Both the position numbers and the translations under genes were made by a program. Below, piece by piece: positions 7,620 to 15,675 of a stretch of DNA of 29,256 nt; the stretch's first letter is position 1, and each line of letters starts with the position of its first letter. Below the pieces are notes generated by a model. It did not search any database. It saw nothing but the letters and a program-made list of their open reading frames with translations, and had not been told where the DNA came from. Location: contig CAXRGH010000049.1 of NCBI GenBank assembly GCA_964230195.1, positions 1 to 29,256 on the forward strand. The letters run 5' to 3'. The stretch is from CAXRGH01 sp964230195 (lineage in GTDB: Bacteria > Pseudomonadota > Gammaproteobacteria > Enterobacterales > Alteromonadaceae).

Positions 7620-8977
7620 TGGAATACATGGCGTTGCTGCTTTTTATTGCGGTTTGTATTGTGTTAATGGCAGGCTATCCTGTGGCTTATTCACTTGCTG
7701 GTACTGCATTGATTTTTGCTGGTATTGGTACCGTGACCGGGTTGTTCGATAGCAGCTATTTACTCGCATTGCCAAGTCGTTTGTACGGTATCATTACTAA
7801 TCAAACCTTGTTAGCCGTCCCGTTATTCGTTTTCATGGGAGTCATGCTTGAACGCTCGAAGATTGCAGAAGACTTGCTCGGTGCTATGGAAACATTGTTC
7901 GGAAGAGTACGTGGTGGTTTGGCAATTTCAGTAATTATTGTTGGCATGTTGTTGGCAGCCAGTACTGGGATTGTCGGCGCTACTGTGGTCACAATGGGGT
8001 TGCTTTCTCTACCCACTATGTTGAAACGCGGCTATGACCCTGCGATTGCAACTGGCACTATTTGCGCCACTGGCACCCTAGGTCAGATCATCCCGCCATC
8101 TATTGCGCTGGTTCTGTTGGGTGATGTTATGTCGAGTGCATATCAAAAAGCACAGTTAGATATGGGGATCTTTGCACCGGAATCTGTCTCCGTGGGAGAC
8201 TTGTTTGTTGGTGCTTTGATACCGGGAATAATACTTGTTGCATTGTACGTGCTGTACATCATTGTCATGAGTTATCTCAAACCAGAAGAATTACCCAATG
8301 GCAGCGTATCTGAACAGATTGATTGGTCTGCTGTACTCAAGTCATTATTACCGCCACTTATCCTGATCGTACTGGTACTTGGTTCGATTTTGTTAGGTTA
8401 TGCAACACCTACCGAGGCTGCTGGCGTGGGAGCAATGGGCGCTTTAGTCCTGGCATTTTCAAAGGGGCAGTTGAGTTTGCCCACGTTGAAAGATGTGATG
8501 TCAAACACGACCCATGTGACGAGCATGGTGTTCTTGATATTAATTGGTGCTTCCATTTTTTCACTGGTGTTCCGAGGATTTGGCGGTGAGGAAATGATAC
8601 AAAATCTATTTGAAGCATTGCCTGGTGGCGTCCTTATGGCAGTCCTTGTTGTTATGTTGGTTATTTTTTTACTGGGCTTTATTTTAGATTTTATCGAGAT
8701 CACCTTTGTAGTCGTGCCTTTAGTCGCTCCGGTATTACTCGCCATGGGAGTTGATCCTATCTGGCTCGGTATTATGATTGCGGTTAATTTACAGACCTCA
8801 TTTTTAACACCGCCATTTGGTTTTGCCTTGTTTTATTTACGAGGTGTAGCACCATCAACTGTTCCTACCAGTGCAATATATAAAGGGGTTGCACCCTTCA
8901 TTGGGATTCAAGTATTGTTATTGATTGGGCTAGCAATTTGGCCTGAGTTAGTCACTTGGCTGCCAACTCAATTGTAA
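7619..8977 (+). CDS. TRAP transporter large permease (DctM-type)
   Basis: This 452-residue protein is the translocating subunit of the TRAP system and belongs to the ion transporter superfamily; uptake is driven by a Na+ gradient in characterised members. About 12 hydrophobic segments alternate through the sequence. Recognisable motifs are GYPVAYSLAG, TLLAVPLFVFMG, ASTGIVGATVVTMGLLSLPTML, ICATGTLGQIIPPSIALVLLGD, GYATPTEAAGVGAMGAL and NLQTSFLTPPFGFALFYLRGVAP. The loop at residues about 175-190 (YQKAQLDMGIFAPES) is typical of the larger FcbT3-like subgroup. It overlaps the small subunit by one base and is followed 48 bases later by the binding protein. A Na+-driven importer fits with the Na+-pumping NQR encoded nearby. 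Confidence 0.95.
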   Translation: MEYMALLLFIAVCIVLMAGYPVAYSLAGTALIFAGIGTVTGLFDSSYLLALPSRLYGIITNQTLLAVPLFVFMGVMLERSKIAEDLLGAMETLFGRVRGGLAISVIIVGMLLAASTGIVGATVVTMGLLSLPTMLKRGYDPAIATGTICATGTLGQIIPPSIALVLLGDVMSSAYQKAQLDMGIFAPESVSVGDLFVGALIPGIILVALYVLYIIVMSYLKPEELPNGSVSEQIDWSAVLKSLLPPLILIVLVLGSILLGYATPTEAAGVGAMGALVLAFSKGQLSLPTLKDVMSNTTHVTSMVFLILIGASIFSLVFRGFGGEEMIQNLFEALPGGVLMAVLVVMLVIFLLGFILDFIEITFVVVPLVAPVLLAMGVDPIWLGIMIAVNLQTSFLTPPFGFALFYLRGVAPSTVPTSAIYKGVAPFIGIQVLLLIGLAIWPELVTWLPTQL

Positions 8978-9025
8978 GCAGTGACCTGTGTAAACTTTGA
9001 ACGAATACATTTGACGGAATTGAAA

Positions 9026-10123
9026 ATGAAAATGAATTGGATTTTGGGTGGGATTGCTTTTGCTCTCACTACCATACTGGCTGGTTGTGGTGAAAGTACG
9101 ACTGCTAATGACGCCACCACTGTTCAACAAAAACAATACAAGTGGAAGCTCGTTACTAGTTGGCCAAAGAATTTTCCTGGTCTTGGTAGGGCACCCGAAA
9201 CATTTGCTCAATATGTGAACGAAATGTCCAATGGCCGTTTGCAGATCAAAGTGTTTGGCGCAGGTGAAATAGTGCCAGGACTTGAAGTGTTTGATGCAGT
9301 ATCAGAAGGAACTGCTGAAATGGGCCATGCAGCAGCTTATTACTGGAAGGGCAAAATGCCTGCCGCTCCGATTTTTACTGCAATTCCTTTTGGTATGAAT
9401 GCTACCGAGATGAACGCCTGGTTACACTATGGCGGTGGTATGGAAATGTGGCGTGAGTTATATCAACCTTTTGGCGTTGTTCCTTTTGCTGGCGGTAATA
9501 CTGGCGTTCAAATGGCGGGATGGTTTAAAAAAGAAATCAATAGCATTGAGGATCTCCAAGGCCTTAAAATGCGCATTCCAGGCCTTGGCGGCGAAGTACT
9601 GAAAAAAGCTGGCGGTATTCCGGTCACGCTAACTGGCGGTGAGCTATTTACTGCTCTACAATCAGGCGCTATTGATGCTACCGAGTGGGTTGGCCCACAT
9701 AATGACCTTGCCTTTGGCTTATTCAAAGCAGCTGATTACTATTACTACTCTGGATGGCACGAGCCTGCAGCCATGTTAGAGTTCACTGTCAATCAATCTG
9801 CATACCAGCAGCTTCCAAAGGATCTGCAAAAAATCATTGAAGTAGCGACGCGTGCGGTTAACCAAGATATGTGGGACGAGTATACTGCTCGGAACAATTC
9901 AGCAATGAATACTTTATTAGAGAAGCATGGTGTAAAAATGCGCCCTTTTCCTGAAGATGTTGTGTTGGCACTCAAACAGCATTCGTCAGCAGTCATGGCT
10001 GAACAAGTTGCTGCCGACTCAACGTTTGCTAAAGTCTATGAATCGTATGCGAAGTTCCAAGATGCGGTGACACAATACCATCAAATATCTGAACAAGAGT
10101 ATTACATTAATCGGGGAAAATAA
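9026..10123 (+). CDS. TRAP transporter substrate-binding lipoprotein (DctP family)
   Basis: This 365-residue protein would deliver the ligand to the DctQM permease. The N terminus MKMNWILGGIAFALTTILAGC has a lipobox (LAGC, Cys21), so it should be lipidated rather than free in the periplasm. The mature part has the DctP fold: WKLVTSWPKNFPGLG, TFAQYVNEMSNGRLQIKVFGAGE, DAVSEGTAEMGHAAAYYW, GGGMEMWRELY, the LKMRIPGLGGEVLKKAGG hinge with the conserved ligand-binding Arg, and GAIDATEWVGPHNDLAFG. It resembles the TakP/FcbT1 group, members of which bind 2-oxo acids or lactate, so a small carboxylate is the best guess. Start: ATG 9026 gives a correct signal peptide; ATG 9032 and GTG 8981 are less likely. 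No terminator follows. Confidence 0.93.
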   Translation: MKMNWILGGIAFALTTILAGCGESTTANDATTVQQKQYKWKLVTSWPKNFPGLGRAPETFAQYVNEMSNGRLQIKVFGAGEIVPGLEVFDAVSEGTAEMGHAAAYYWKGKMPAAPIFTAIPFGMNATEMNAWLHYGGGMEMWRELYQPFGVVPFAGGNTGVQMAGWFKKEINSIEDLQGLKMRIPGLGGEVLKKAGGIPVTLTGGELFTALQSGAIDATEWVGPHNDLAFGLFKAADYYYYSGWHEPAAMLEFTVNQSAYQQLPKDLQKIIEVATRAVNQDMWDEYTARNNSAMNTLLEKHGVKMRPFPEDVVLALKQHSSAVMAEQVAADSTFAKVYESYAKFQDAVTQYHQISEQEYYINRGK

Positions 10124-10145
10124 GCACAAATGAATCTGTTCCGAT

Positions 10146-10173
10146 TTGTTGTGAGTGAATCTCTGATTACAAT
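10146..10173 (+). promoter_or_regulatory. Candidate promoter upstream of fabV
   Basis: TTGTTG (10146-10151) and TACAAT (10168-10173) are separated by 16 bases, in the 118-base gap between the TRAP binding-protein gene and fabV. This gives a leader of about 60 bases. I see no clear FadR/FabR-type palindrome. Assigned by eye only. Confidence 0.35.
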
Positions 10174-10241
10174 CTAGCTAACAATTAACTGATCGTAATA
10201 TTGGTTAACGGTCAGCAGTCATACTACAAAGGAAATATCAC

Positions 10242-11420
10242 ATGGTTATCAAGCCAAAAGTTAGAGGCTTTATCTGTACGAATGCACATCCAGCAGGCTG
10301 TGCCGAAAATGTTAAGCAACAGATTCAATACGTAGAGGCAAAAGGTTCTTTAGGAAACGGTCCCAAGAATGTTTTGGTACTCGGTTGCTCAACAGGATAC
10401 GGCCTAGCTTCACGCATTGTTTCAGCATTTGGATACGGGGCAAAAACACTGGGTGTTTGTTTTGAAAAGGCACCATCAGAGCGCAAGACCGGTACGGCTG
10501 GATGGTACAATACCGCAGCGTTTCATGGCCAAGCTGACGCAAAAGGTGTTTATGCTAAGACACTCAATGGCGATGCTTTCTCAGATGATATGAAACAACA
10601 AGTGATTGATACTATCAAAGCTGACCTAGGCCAAGTGGATCTGGTTGTATACAGCCTGGCATCTCCGCGCAGAACAGACCCACGCACTGGAGAGACTTTC
10701 AAATCAACCTTGAAGCCAGTTGGTCAAGCATACACAACGAAAACTTATGATACGGATAAAGATCTTGTCCATGACGTATCACTAGAGCCGGCGAGTGATG
10801 AAGAAATTGCGCATACCGTCAAAGTGATGGGTGGTGAAGACTGGGAGTGGTGGTTAGCAGCGCTAAGTGAAGCTGGTGTGCTGGCCCAAGATTGCAAAAC
10901 TACTGCGTATACTTACATTGGCAAAGAACTGACATGGCCAATCTACGGTCAAGCGACGATTGGTAAAGCAAAGGAAGATCTTGACCGTGCGGCCACTGCC
11001 ATTATGAAAGACCATGCTGACTTAAATGTTACTGCCTATGTATCTTCACTTAAAGCCTTGGTGACTCAGGCCTCTTCTGCTATTCCTGTCATGCCGTTAT
11101 ATATTTCATTGATCTACAAAGTGATGAAAGAAGAGGGTACACATGAAGGCTGTATCGAGCAGATATTTGGTTTATTTACTGAGAACTTGTTAGTAGACAA
11201 TCCAGCAACAGACGAAGCGAATCGTCTGAGAATGGACGGAAAAGAAACTAATGATGCAACACAGGCAAAAATCAAAGCATTGTGGGATCAGGTCACTCAG
11301 GAGAACTTCCACGAGTTAAGTGATTACGCAGGTTACAACAGCGAATTTTTAAAGCTCTTCGGTTTTAATTTTGATGCCGTTGATTATGACGCAGATATTA
11401 GCCCATTGGCTGATTGGTAA
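10242..11420 (+). CDS. fabV: Enoyl-[acyl-carrier-protein] reductase FabV (NADH)
   Basis: FabV performs the last reduction of each fatty acid elongation cycle, trans-2-enoyl-ACP to acyl-ACP, and is intrinsically resistant to triclosan. The 392-residue product starts MVIKPKVRGFICTNAHPAGC and has the Rossmann GCSTGYGLASR, the FEKAPSERKTGTAGWYNTAAFH segment, VYSLASPRRTDP, and the active-site Tyr-x8-Lys at Tyr235 and Lys244 within YIGKELTWPIYGQATIGKAKEDL, as in characterised FabV enzymes. ATG 10242 follows AAAGGAAATATCAC, a good ribosome binding site. The gene stands alone between the TRAP genes and nqr and ends in a strong terminator. FabI is absent from the window, so whether FabV is the only enoyl reductase cannot be told. 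Confidence 0.96.
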   Translation: MVIKPKVRGFICTNAHPAGCAENVKQQIQYVEAKGSLGNGPKNVLVLGCSTGYGLASRIVSAFGYGAKTLGVCFEKAPSERKTGTAGWYNTAAFHGQADAKGVYAKTLNGDAFSDDMKQQVIDTIKADLGQVDLVVYSLASPRRTDPRTGETFKSTLKPVGQAYTTKTYDTDKDLVHDVSLEPASDEEIAHTVKVMGGEDWEWWLAALSEAGVLAQDCKTTAYTYIGKELTWPIYGQATIGKAKEDLDRAATAIMKDHADLNVTAYVSSLKALVTQASSAIPVMPLYISLIYKVMKEEGTHEGCIEQIFGLFTENLLVDNPATDEANRLRMDGKETNDATQAKIKALWDQVTQENFHELSDYAGYNSEFLKLFGFNFDAVDYDADISPLADW

Positions 11421-11437
11421 ACTGAGTTAACTGATTG

Positions 11438-11465
11438 AAAAGCTGCAATTTGCAGCTTTTTTTTT
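11438..11465 (+). terminator. Rho-independent terminator of fabV
   Basis: AAAAGCTGCA (11438-11447) pairs with TGCAGCTTTT (11451-11460) around a 3-base loop, and the U run continues to 11465. It begins 17 bases after the fabV stop. It is a textbook intrinsic terminator and separates fabV from the nqr operon. Confidence 0.95.
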
Positions 11466-11553
11466 GCCTTTTTGCCGACGTTAATGTGAATCTTTGAGAT
11501 TCAACTTTTGTCTAATGTCAGCATAAAAACCCTAGATTCAGTGTGGGCTTTTG

Positions 11554-11562
11554 TGGTAGAAT
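11554..11562 (+). promoter_or_regulatory. Candidate extended -10 promoter of the nqr operon
   Basis: TGGTAGAAT at 11554-11562 matches the extended -10 pattern TGnTAnAAT. No good -35 is seen at the right distance (GATTCA-like sequence around 11534-11540). It lies downstream of the fabV terminator and would start transcription near 11569, giving a 5' leader of about 170 bases before nqrA. Confidence 0.35.
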
Positions 11563-11652
11563 TCGCCCGCAAAATTTTGCACGTAATTGGTTGGCGCTTT
11601 TGTTTTCAACAAATAAACGCGGTTCAATCAACGAAGTTTGCGGTAAAACAGG

Positions 11653-11704
11653 TCACGGCTGTATTTTTCGGCCGGTTAGACAGTTGGTTAGAGTCCAGCC
11701 GTGA
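11653..11704 (+). promoter_or_regulatory. Long-range hairpin plus U-rich run in the nqr leader
   Basis: TCACGGCTG (11653-11661) and CAGCCGTGA (11696-11704) are perfect 9-base inverted repeats around 34 bases. The loop contains CGGCCG and two copies of GGTTAGA 12 bases apart. The pair is followed by TATGTTTTTTATTTTTT, so the unit looks like an intrinsic terminator or attenuator. It ends 38 bases before the nqrA start codon. It matches no riboswitch class I recognise. Confidence 0.4.
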
Positions 11705-11742
11705 TATGTTTTTTATTTTTTAAATTAATAGTGCGATTGCTT

Positions 11743-13086
11743 ATGATTAAACTGAAAAAAGGGTTAGATCTCCCAATCTCAGGCGCACCGAGCCAAGAAA
11801 TTCAATCTGGATCTTCTGTGGCGAAAGTGGCTATTCTGGGAGAAGAGTATATCGGTATGCGACCAACCATGATGGTTGCTGAGGGTGACACGGTGAAGAA
11901 AGGCCAGGGCTTGTTTGAAGACAAGAAAAACCCTGGTGTGATTTTCACTGCACCAGCTGCCGGTAAAGTCATTGAAGTTAACCGTGGTGCGAAGCGTGTG
12001 CTTCAATCTGTGGTGATTGAACTAGCAGGTGATGACGAAATCACTTTTGATGCACACGCAGCAGACACCTTGTCTGGATTAGCGCGTGATGTTGTTGAAA
12101 AGCAGCTAGTTGATTCTGGATTATGGACTGCTATTCGAGTCCGTCCATATAGTAAGGTACCGGCCATCGGCTCCAAGCCTTCATCAATCTTTGTCAACGC
12201 CATGGATACAAATCCATTGGCGGCAAATCCAGAAGTGATTATTGCTGAAAAAGCTGATGCATTCGATAACGGCCTTGCGGTTCTATCGACTCTTACTGAC
12301 GGTGCAGTCAATGTCGTTAAAGCTGCCTCAGGTTCACTAGCAACATCGGTGGCTGGAACGCAACTACACACATTTGACGGACCTCACCCAGCAGGGCTAG
12401 TTGGTACGCATATCCACTATATTGATGCAGCGGGTGCAAACAAACACGTTTGGCATGTTGGTTATCAAGATGTGATTGCGATTGGTGAGCTTTTCACTAC
12501 TGGTAAAATCAATAGTGAACGAGTCGTCGCTTTAGGTGGACCAAAAGCTGTAAACCCACGTTTGGTTAAAGCGTTAGTGGGTGCAAGTCTAGACGATTTA
12601 TTAGCTGGTGAAGTTGAAGGTGAAGATGAGGTTCGCGTTATCTCAGGTTCTGTGTTGCACGGTACTCACGCTTCAGGCCCTCATGCTTTCTTGGGTCGCT
12701 ACCATAACCAAGTGTCAATTTTAGCGGAAGGTCGTGAAAAAGAATTGTTTGGTTGGATTACTCCAGGCGCTGAAAAGCACTCTGTCACAAGAGCTTACCT
12801 CGGACACCTTAGTCCAAAGCGTATGTTCAACATGACAACGACGACCAATGGTTCTGATCGTTCTATGGTTCCGATCGGTAACTACGAGCGTATTATGCCA
12901 CTGGACATCCTACCAACACTGTTGTTAAGAGATCTTATTTCAGGCGACACTGACGGAGCTCAAACACTTGGCTGTCTTGAATTAGACGAAGAGGATTTGG
13001 CATTGTGTTCATATGTGTGCCCTGGTAAATACGATTTTGGTCCAATCCTTAGAGATTGTTTAACTACCATTGAGAAGGAAGGTTAA
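11743..13086 (+). CDS. nqrA: Na+-translocating NADH:quinone reductase subunit A
   Basis: NqrA is the cytoplasmic subunit without flavin or iron-sulfur cofactor in the six-subunit Na+-pumping NADH:ubiquinone reductase; it contacts NqrB near the quinone site. The 447-residue protein has the family start MIKLKKGLDLPISGAPSQ, GEEYIGMRPTMMVAEGD, KKNPGVIFTAPAAGKV, HPAGLVGTHIHYIDA, VWHVGYQDVIAIG and the C-terminal ELDEEDLALCSYVCPGKYDFG. ATG 11743 is fixed by this alignment even though there is no clear Shine-Dalgarno before it, which is odd for the first gene of a highly expressed operon. nqrB follows after 2 bases. Confidence 0.96.
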   Translation: MIKLKKGLDLPISGAPSQEIQSGSSVAKVAILGEEYIGMRPTMMVAEGDTVKKGQGLFEDKKNPGVIFTAPAAGKVIEVNRGAKRVLQSVVIELAGDDEITFDAHAADTLSGLARDVVEKQLVDSGLWTAIRVRPYSKVPAIGSKPSSIFVNAMDTNPLAANPEVIIAEKADAFDNGLAVLSTLTDGAVNVVKAASGSLATSVAGTQLHTFDGPHPAGLVGTHIHYIDAAGANKHVWHVGYQDVIAIGELFTTGKINSERVVALGGPKAVNPRLVKALVGASLDDLLAGEVEGEDEVRVISGSVLHGTHASGPHAFLGRYHNQVSILAEGREKELFGWITPGAEKHSVTRAYLGHLSPKRMFNMTTTTNGSDRSMVPIGNYERIMPLDILPTLLLRDLISGDTDGAQTLGCLELDEEDLALCSYVCPGKYDFGPILRDCLTTIEKEG

Positions 13087-13088
13087 TC

Positions 13089-14291
13089 ATGGGACTTAAA
13101 GCTTATTTAGAACAAATTGAACCGCATTTTGAACCTGGCGGAAAGCATGAGAAGTGGTATGCGTTTTACGAAGCAGTAGCGACTATATTTTATACTCCGG
13201 GTAAAGTCACTAAAGCTGGAACTCACGTTCGTGACAGTATTGACCTGAAACGCATCATGATTATGGTGTGGATGGCAACTTTCCCAGCGATGTTTGTTGG
13301 TATGTACAACATTGGTTTGCAAGCTCAAGACGCTGTTGCAGCTGGTGCGGGTGTGTTACCTGATGTATGGCAGGCTGCATTGTTCAGTGCGTTAGGTGGT
13401 AATCTTACTGACTCTGGCATTCTAGGCCTGATGGCTTACGGCGCATGTTTCTTCCTTCCTATTTATGCTGTGACCTTCGTAGTCGGTGGTTTTTGGGAAG
13501 TGTTGTTTGCGTCCGTTCGTAAACACGAAGTTAACGAAGGTTTCTTCGTAACTTCTGTGCTGTTTGCACTGACGTTACCAGCAACAATTCCACTTTGGCA
13601 GGTTGCACTCGGTATCACGTTTGGTGTTGTTATTGCAAAAGAAATCTTTGGTGGAACCGGTCGTAACTTCTTGAACCCGGCATTGTCTGGTCGTGCATTC
13701 TTGTACTTTGCATACCCAGCACAAATTTCTGGTGATGCGATTTGGACGGCGGCTGACGGTTACTCAGGTGCTACTATGCTGAGCCAAGCGGCGAGCGGTA
13801 CACTTGACTATGCGATGAACGCACAGTGGTGGGACGCTTTCTATGGTTTCGTTCAAGGTTCTGCTGGTGAGGTATCTACACTTGCAATTGCACTTGGTGG
13901 TCTAGCACTTATTTACTTCCGTATCGCGTCTTGGCGCATTGTCTCTGGCGTTTTCGTTGGCATGGTATTGTTCACGCTATTGCTTAATGCAATTGGTAGT
14001 GAAACCAATAGCATGTTCGCAATGCCATGGTACTGGCATCTAGTAACCGGTGGTTTTGCCTTCGGCATGTTCTTTATGGCGACTGACCCAGTATCTGCTT
14101 CTTTCACCAATCACGGTAAGTGGTTATACGGCGCGTTGATTGGTGTTATGTGTGTGTTGGTTCGTGTTTTGAACCCTGCATTCCCAGAAGGCATGATGCT
14201 AGCCATCTTATTTGCCAACTTGTGGGCACCATTATTTGACTATTTTGTTGCACAGAAAAACATCAAACGGAGGGTTGCTCGTGTCGGCTAA
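13089..14291 (+). CDS. nqrB: Na+-translocating NADH:quinone reductase subunit B
   Basis: NqrB is the large integral membrane subunit that carries covalent FMN and riboflavin and takes part in Na+ translocation and quinone reduction. The 400-residue protein starts MGLKAYLEQIEPHFEPGGKHEKWY, has about 10 hydrophobic segments, and shows the flavinylation motif DGYSGAT with Thr229 as the FMN-accepting residue (Thr236 in Vibrio cholerae). Other landmarks are FGGTGRNFLNPALSGRAFLYFAYP and FFMATDPVSASFTNHGKW. It overlaps nqrC by 11 bases; its last codons CGGAGGGTTGCT contain the nqrC ribosome binding site. The FMN would be attached by ApbE, encoded downstream. Confidence 0.97.
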   Translation: MGLKAYLEQIEPHFEPGGKHEKWYAFYEAVATIFYTPGKVTKAGTHVRDSIDLKRIMIMVWMATFPAMFVGMYNIGLQAQDAVAAGAGVLPDVWQAALFSALGGNLTDSGILGLMAYGACFFLPIYAVTFVVGGFWEVLFASVRKHEVNEGFFVTSVLFALTLPATIPLWQVALGITFGVVIAKEIFGGTGRNFLNPALSGRAFLYFAYPAQISGDAIWTAADGYSGATMLSQAASGTLDYAMNAQWWDAFYGFVQGSAGEVSTLAIALGGLALIYFRIASWRIVSGVFVGMVLFTLLLNAIGSETNSMFAMPWYWHLVTGGFAFGMFFMATDPVSASFTNHGKWLYGALIGVMCVLVRVLNPAFPEGMMLAILFANLWAPLFDYFVAQKNIKRRVARVG

Positions 14292-15033
14292 TAAAGAAAC
14301 ATTTGGAAAAACGGTAGGTATTGTACTTGCTGTATGTTTAGCTTGTTCAATCGTTGTATCAAGTGCCGCTGTTGGCCTTCGTACATTGCAACAAACTAAC
14401 GAAAAGCTCGATAAACAGACCAATATTCTTGAAGCAGCAGGTCTTTTAGCCAACGCTAACGGTGACATTGCTGGTACTTACGGTAAGTTTGTTGAAGAGC
14501 GTTATGTTGATCTTGCGACGGGCGATTATGTTCAGCAAGAAGCAGGATATGACATGTATAAAGCCGCACGTGATACCTCACTCAGTAGTAAAGTTGACGG
14601 TAGTGCTGGTTTCTCACGTCGTGCTGACGTTGCTAGCGTTTACGTTGTTAAAAACGAGACAGGAGAAACAGTGCGTTACATTCTTCCTGTTCACGGTAAC
14701 GGACTTTGGGACCTGATGAAAGGGTTCCTTGCCGTTGACAATGACGGTCAAACGGCTCGCGGTCTTGTTTACTATCAGCATAAAGAAACACCAGGATTGG
14801 GTGGTGAAGTTCAAAACCCTTCATGGAAAGCCAAGTGGGATGGTAAAAAGTTATTCCGCAATGGCGAGATTGCTATTCAAGTAAAGAAAAACGTAGCTTC
14901 GAATGACCAATATGCTGTTGATGCATTGTCGGGTGCAACACTAACCAGTAACGGTGTTCAAAACACACTCAACTTTTGGTTAGGTTCACAAGGTTTTGGT
15001 CCTTTCCTAAGCAAATTGAAGACAGGAGCTTAA
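14281..15033 (+). CDS. nqrC: Na+-translocating NADH:quinone reductase subunit C
   Basis: NqrC is anchored by one N-terminal helix (about residues 11-32) with a periplasmic FMN-binding domain that carries the second covalent FMN. The 250-residue product has the flavinylation motif DALSGATLTS, with Thr220 as the probable FMN-accepting residue, and the family segments GLWDLMKGFLAVD and HKETPGLGGEV. The start is GTG 14281: it follows GGAGGG at good spacing and gives MSANKETFGKT, the usual N terminus; the frame is open upstream only inside nqrB. It overlaps nqrB by 11 bases and is followed by nqrD after 3. Confidence 0.96.
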   Translation: MSANKETFGKTVGIVLAVCLACSIVVSSAAVGLRTLQQTNEKLDKQTNILEAAGLLANANGDIAGTYGKFVEERYVDLATGDYVQQEAGYDMYKAARDTSLSSKVDGSAGFSRRADVASVYVVKNETGETVRYILPVHGNGLWDLMKGFLAVDNDGQTARGLVYYQHKETPGLGGEVQNPSWKAKWDGKKLFRNGEIAIQVKKNVASNDQYAVDALSGATLTSNGVQNTLNFWLGSQGFGPFLSKLKTGA

Positions 15034-15036
15034 GAC

Positions 15037-15669
15037 ATGGCTGATGTTAAAGAAACCAAAAAAGTCCTGTTTGGACCAATCCTAGAAAGTAATCCAATTG
15101 CACTTCAAATCTTGGGTATTTGTTCTGCATTGGCAATTACAACCAAGCTAGAGACTGCATTAGTTATGTCACTTGCTTTGACGCTTGTAACCGCATTCTC
15201 TAACTTGTTCATCTCAATGTTACGTAACTACATTCCTTCGAGTGTTCGTATCATTATCCAAATGACAATTATTGCATCGTTAGTAATCGTTGTAGACCAA
15301 GTGTTGAAAGCATATTCCTACGCAGTAGCGAAGGAACTTTCGGTTTTTGTTAGTTTGATCATCACTAACTGTATCGTTATGGGACGTGCTGAAGCCTATG
15401 CAATGAAAAACCCACCAGTCATGAGTTTCATGGATGGTATTGGTAACGGTTTAGGTTACTCATTCATTTTGATCACCATTGGTACAATCAAAGAGTTGGC
15501 TGGTTTTGGTACTATTCTCGGTTTTGAAATCTTACCACTGGTTCAAAACGGTGGTTGGTATCAAGGTAACGGACTTCTTATCTTACCATTCAGCTCGTTC
15601 TTCCTTATTGGCGGTATGATTTGGTTCATTAGAACTATTCGCCCTGAGCAAGTTGAACCAAAGGAGTAA
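15037..15669 (+). CDS. nqrD: Na+-translocating NADH:quinone reductase subunit D
   Basis: NqrD is an integral membrane subunit related to RnfE and pairs with NqrE in an inverted arrangement. The 210-residue protein has six hydrophobic segments and keeps both conserved cysteines, Cys29 (LGICSALAIT) and Cys112 (IITNCIVMGRAEAYA), which take part in the iron site shared with NqrE. The start ATG has AGGAGC upstream within the end of nqrC. Length equals the family's usual 210. Confidence 0.97.
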   Translation: MADVKETKKVLFGPILESNPIALQILGICSALAITTKLETALVMSLALTLVTAFSNLFISMLRNYIPSSVRIIIQMTIIASLVIVVDQVLKAYSYAVAKELSVFVSLIITNCIVMGRAEAYAMKNPPVMSFMDGIGNGLGYSFILITIGTIKELAGFGTILGFEILPLVQNGGWYQGNGLLILPFSSFFLIGGMIWFIRTIRPEQVEPKE

Positions 15670-15675
15670 TGGATA

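Larger units (their letters stand above)
11421..11742. other. fabV-nqrA intergenic region (322 bases)
   Basis: The gap holds the fabV terminator (11438-11465), a candidate nqr promoter (TGGTAGAAT, 11554-11562) and a leader of about 170 bases with a long-range inverted repeat (11653-11704) and a U-rich run just before nqrA. An open frame from TTG 11508 to 11723 has no ribosome binding site or recognisable product and I do not call it. No RNA gene was recognised. Confidence 0.6.

Noticed and set aside
11615..11640. GGTTCAATC-like sequence resembling a tRNA T loop
   Set aside because: No acceptor stem, anticodon stem or D arm can be drawn around it.
11508..11723. 71-codon open frame in the nqr leader
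   Set aside because: TTG start, no ribosome binding site, no family resemblance, and it covers the candidate promoter and hairpin.
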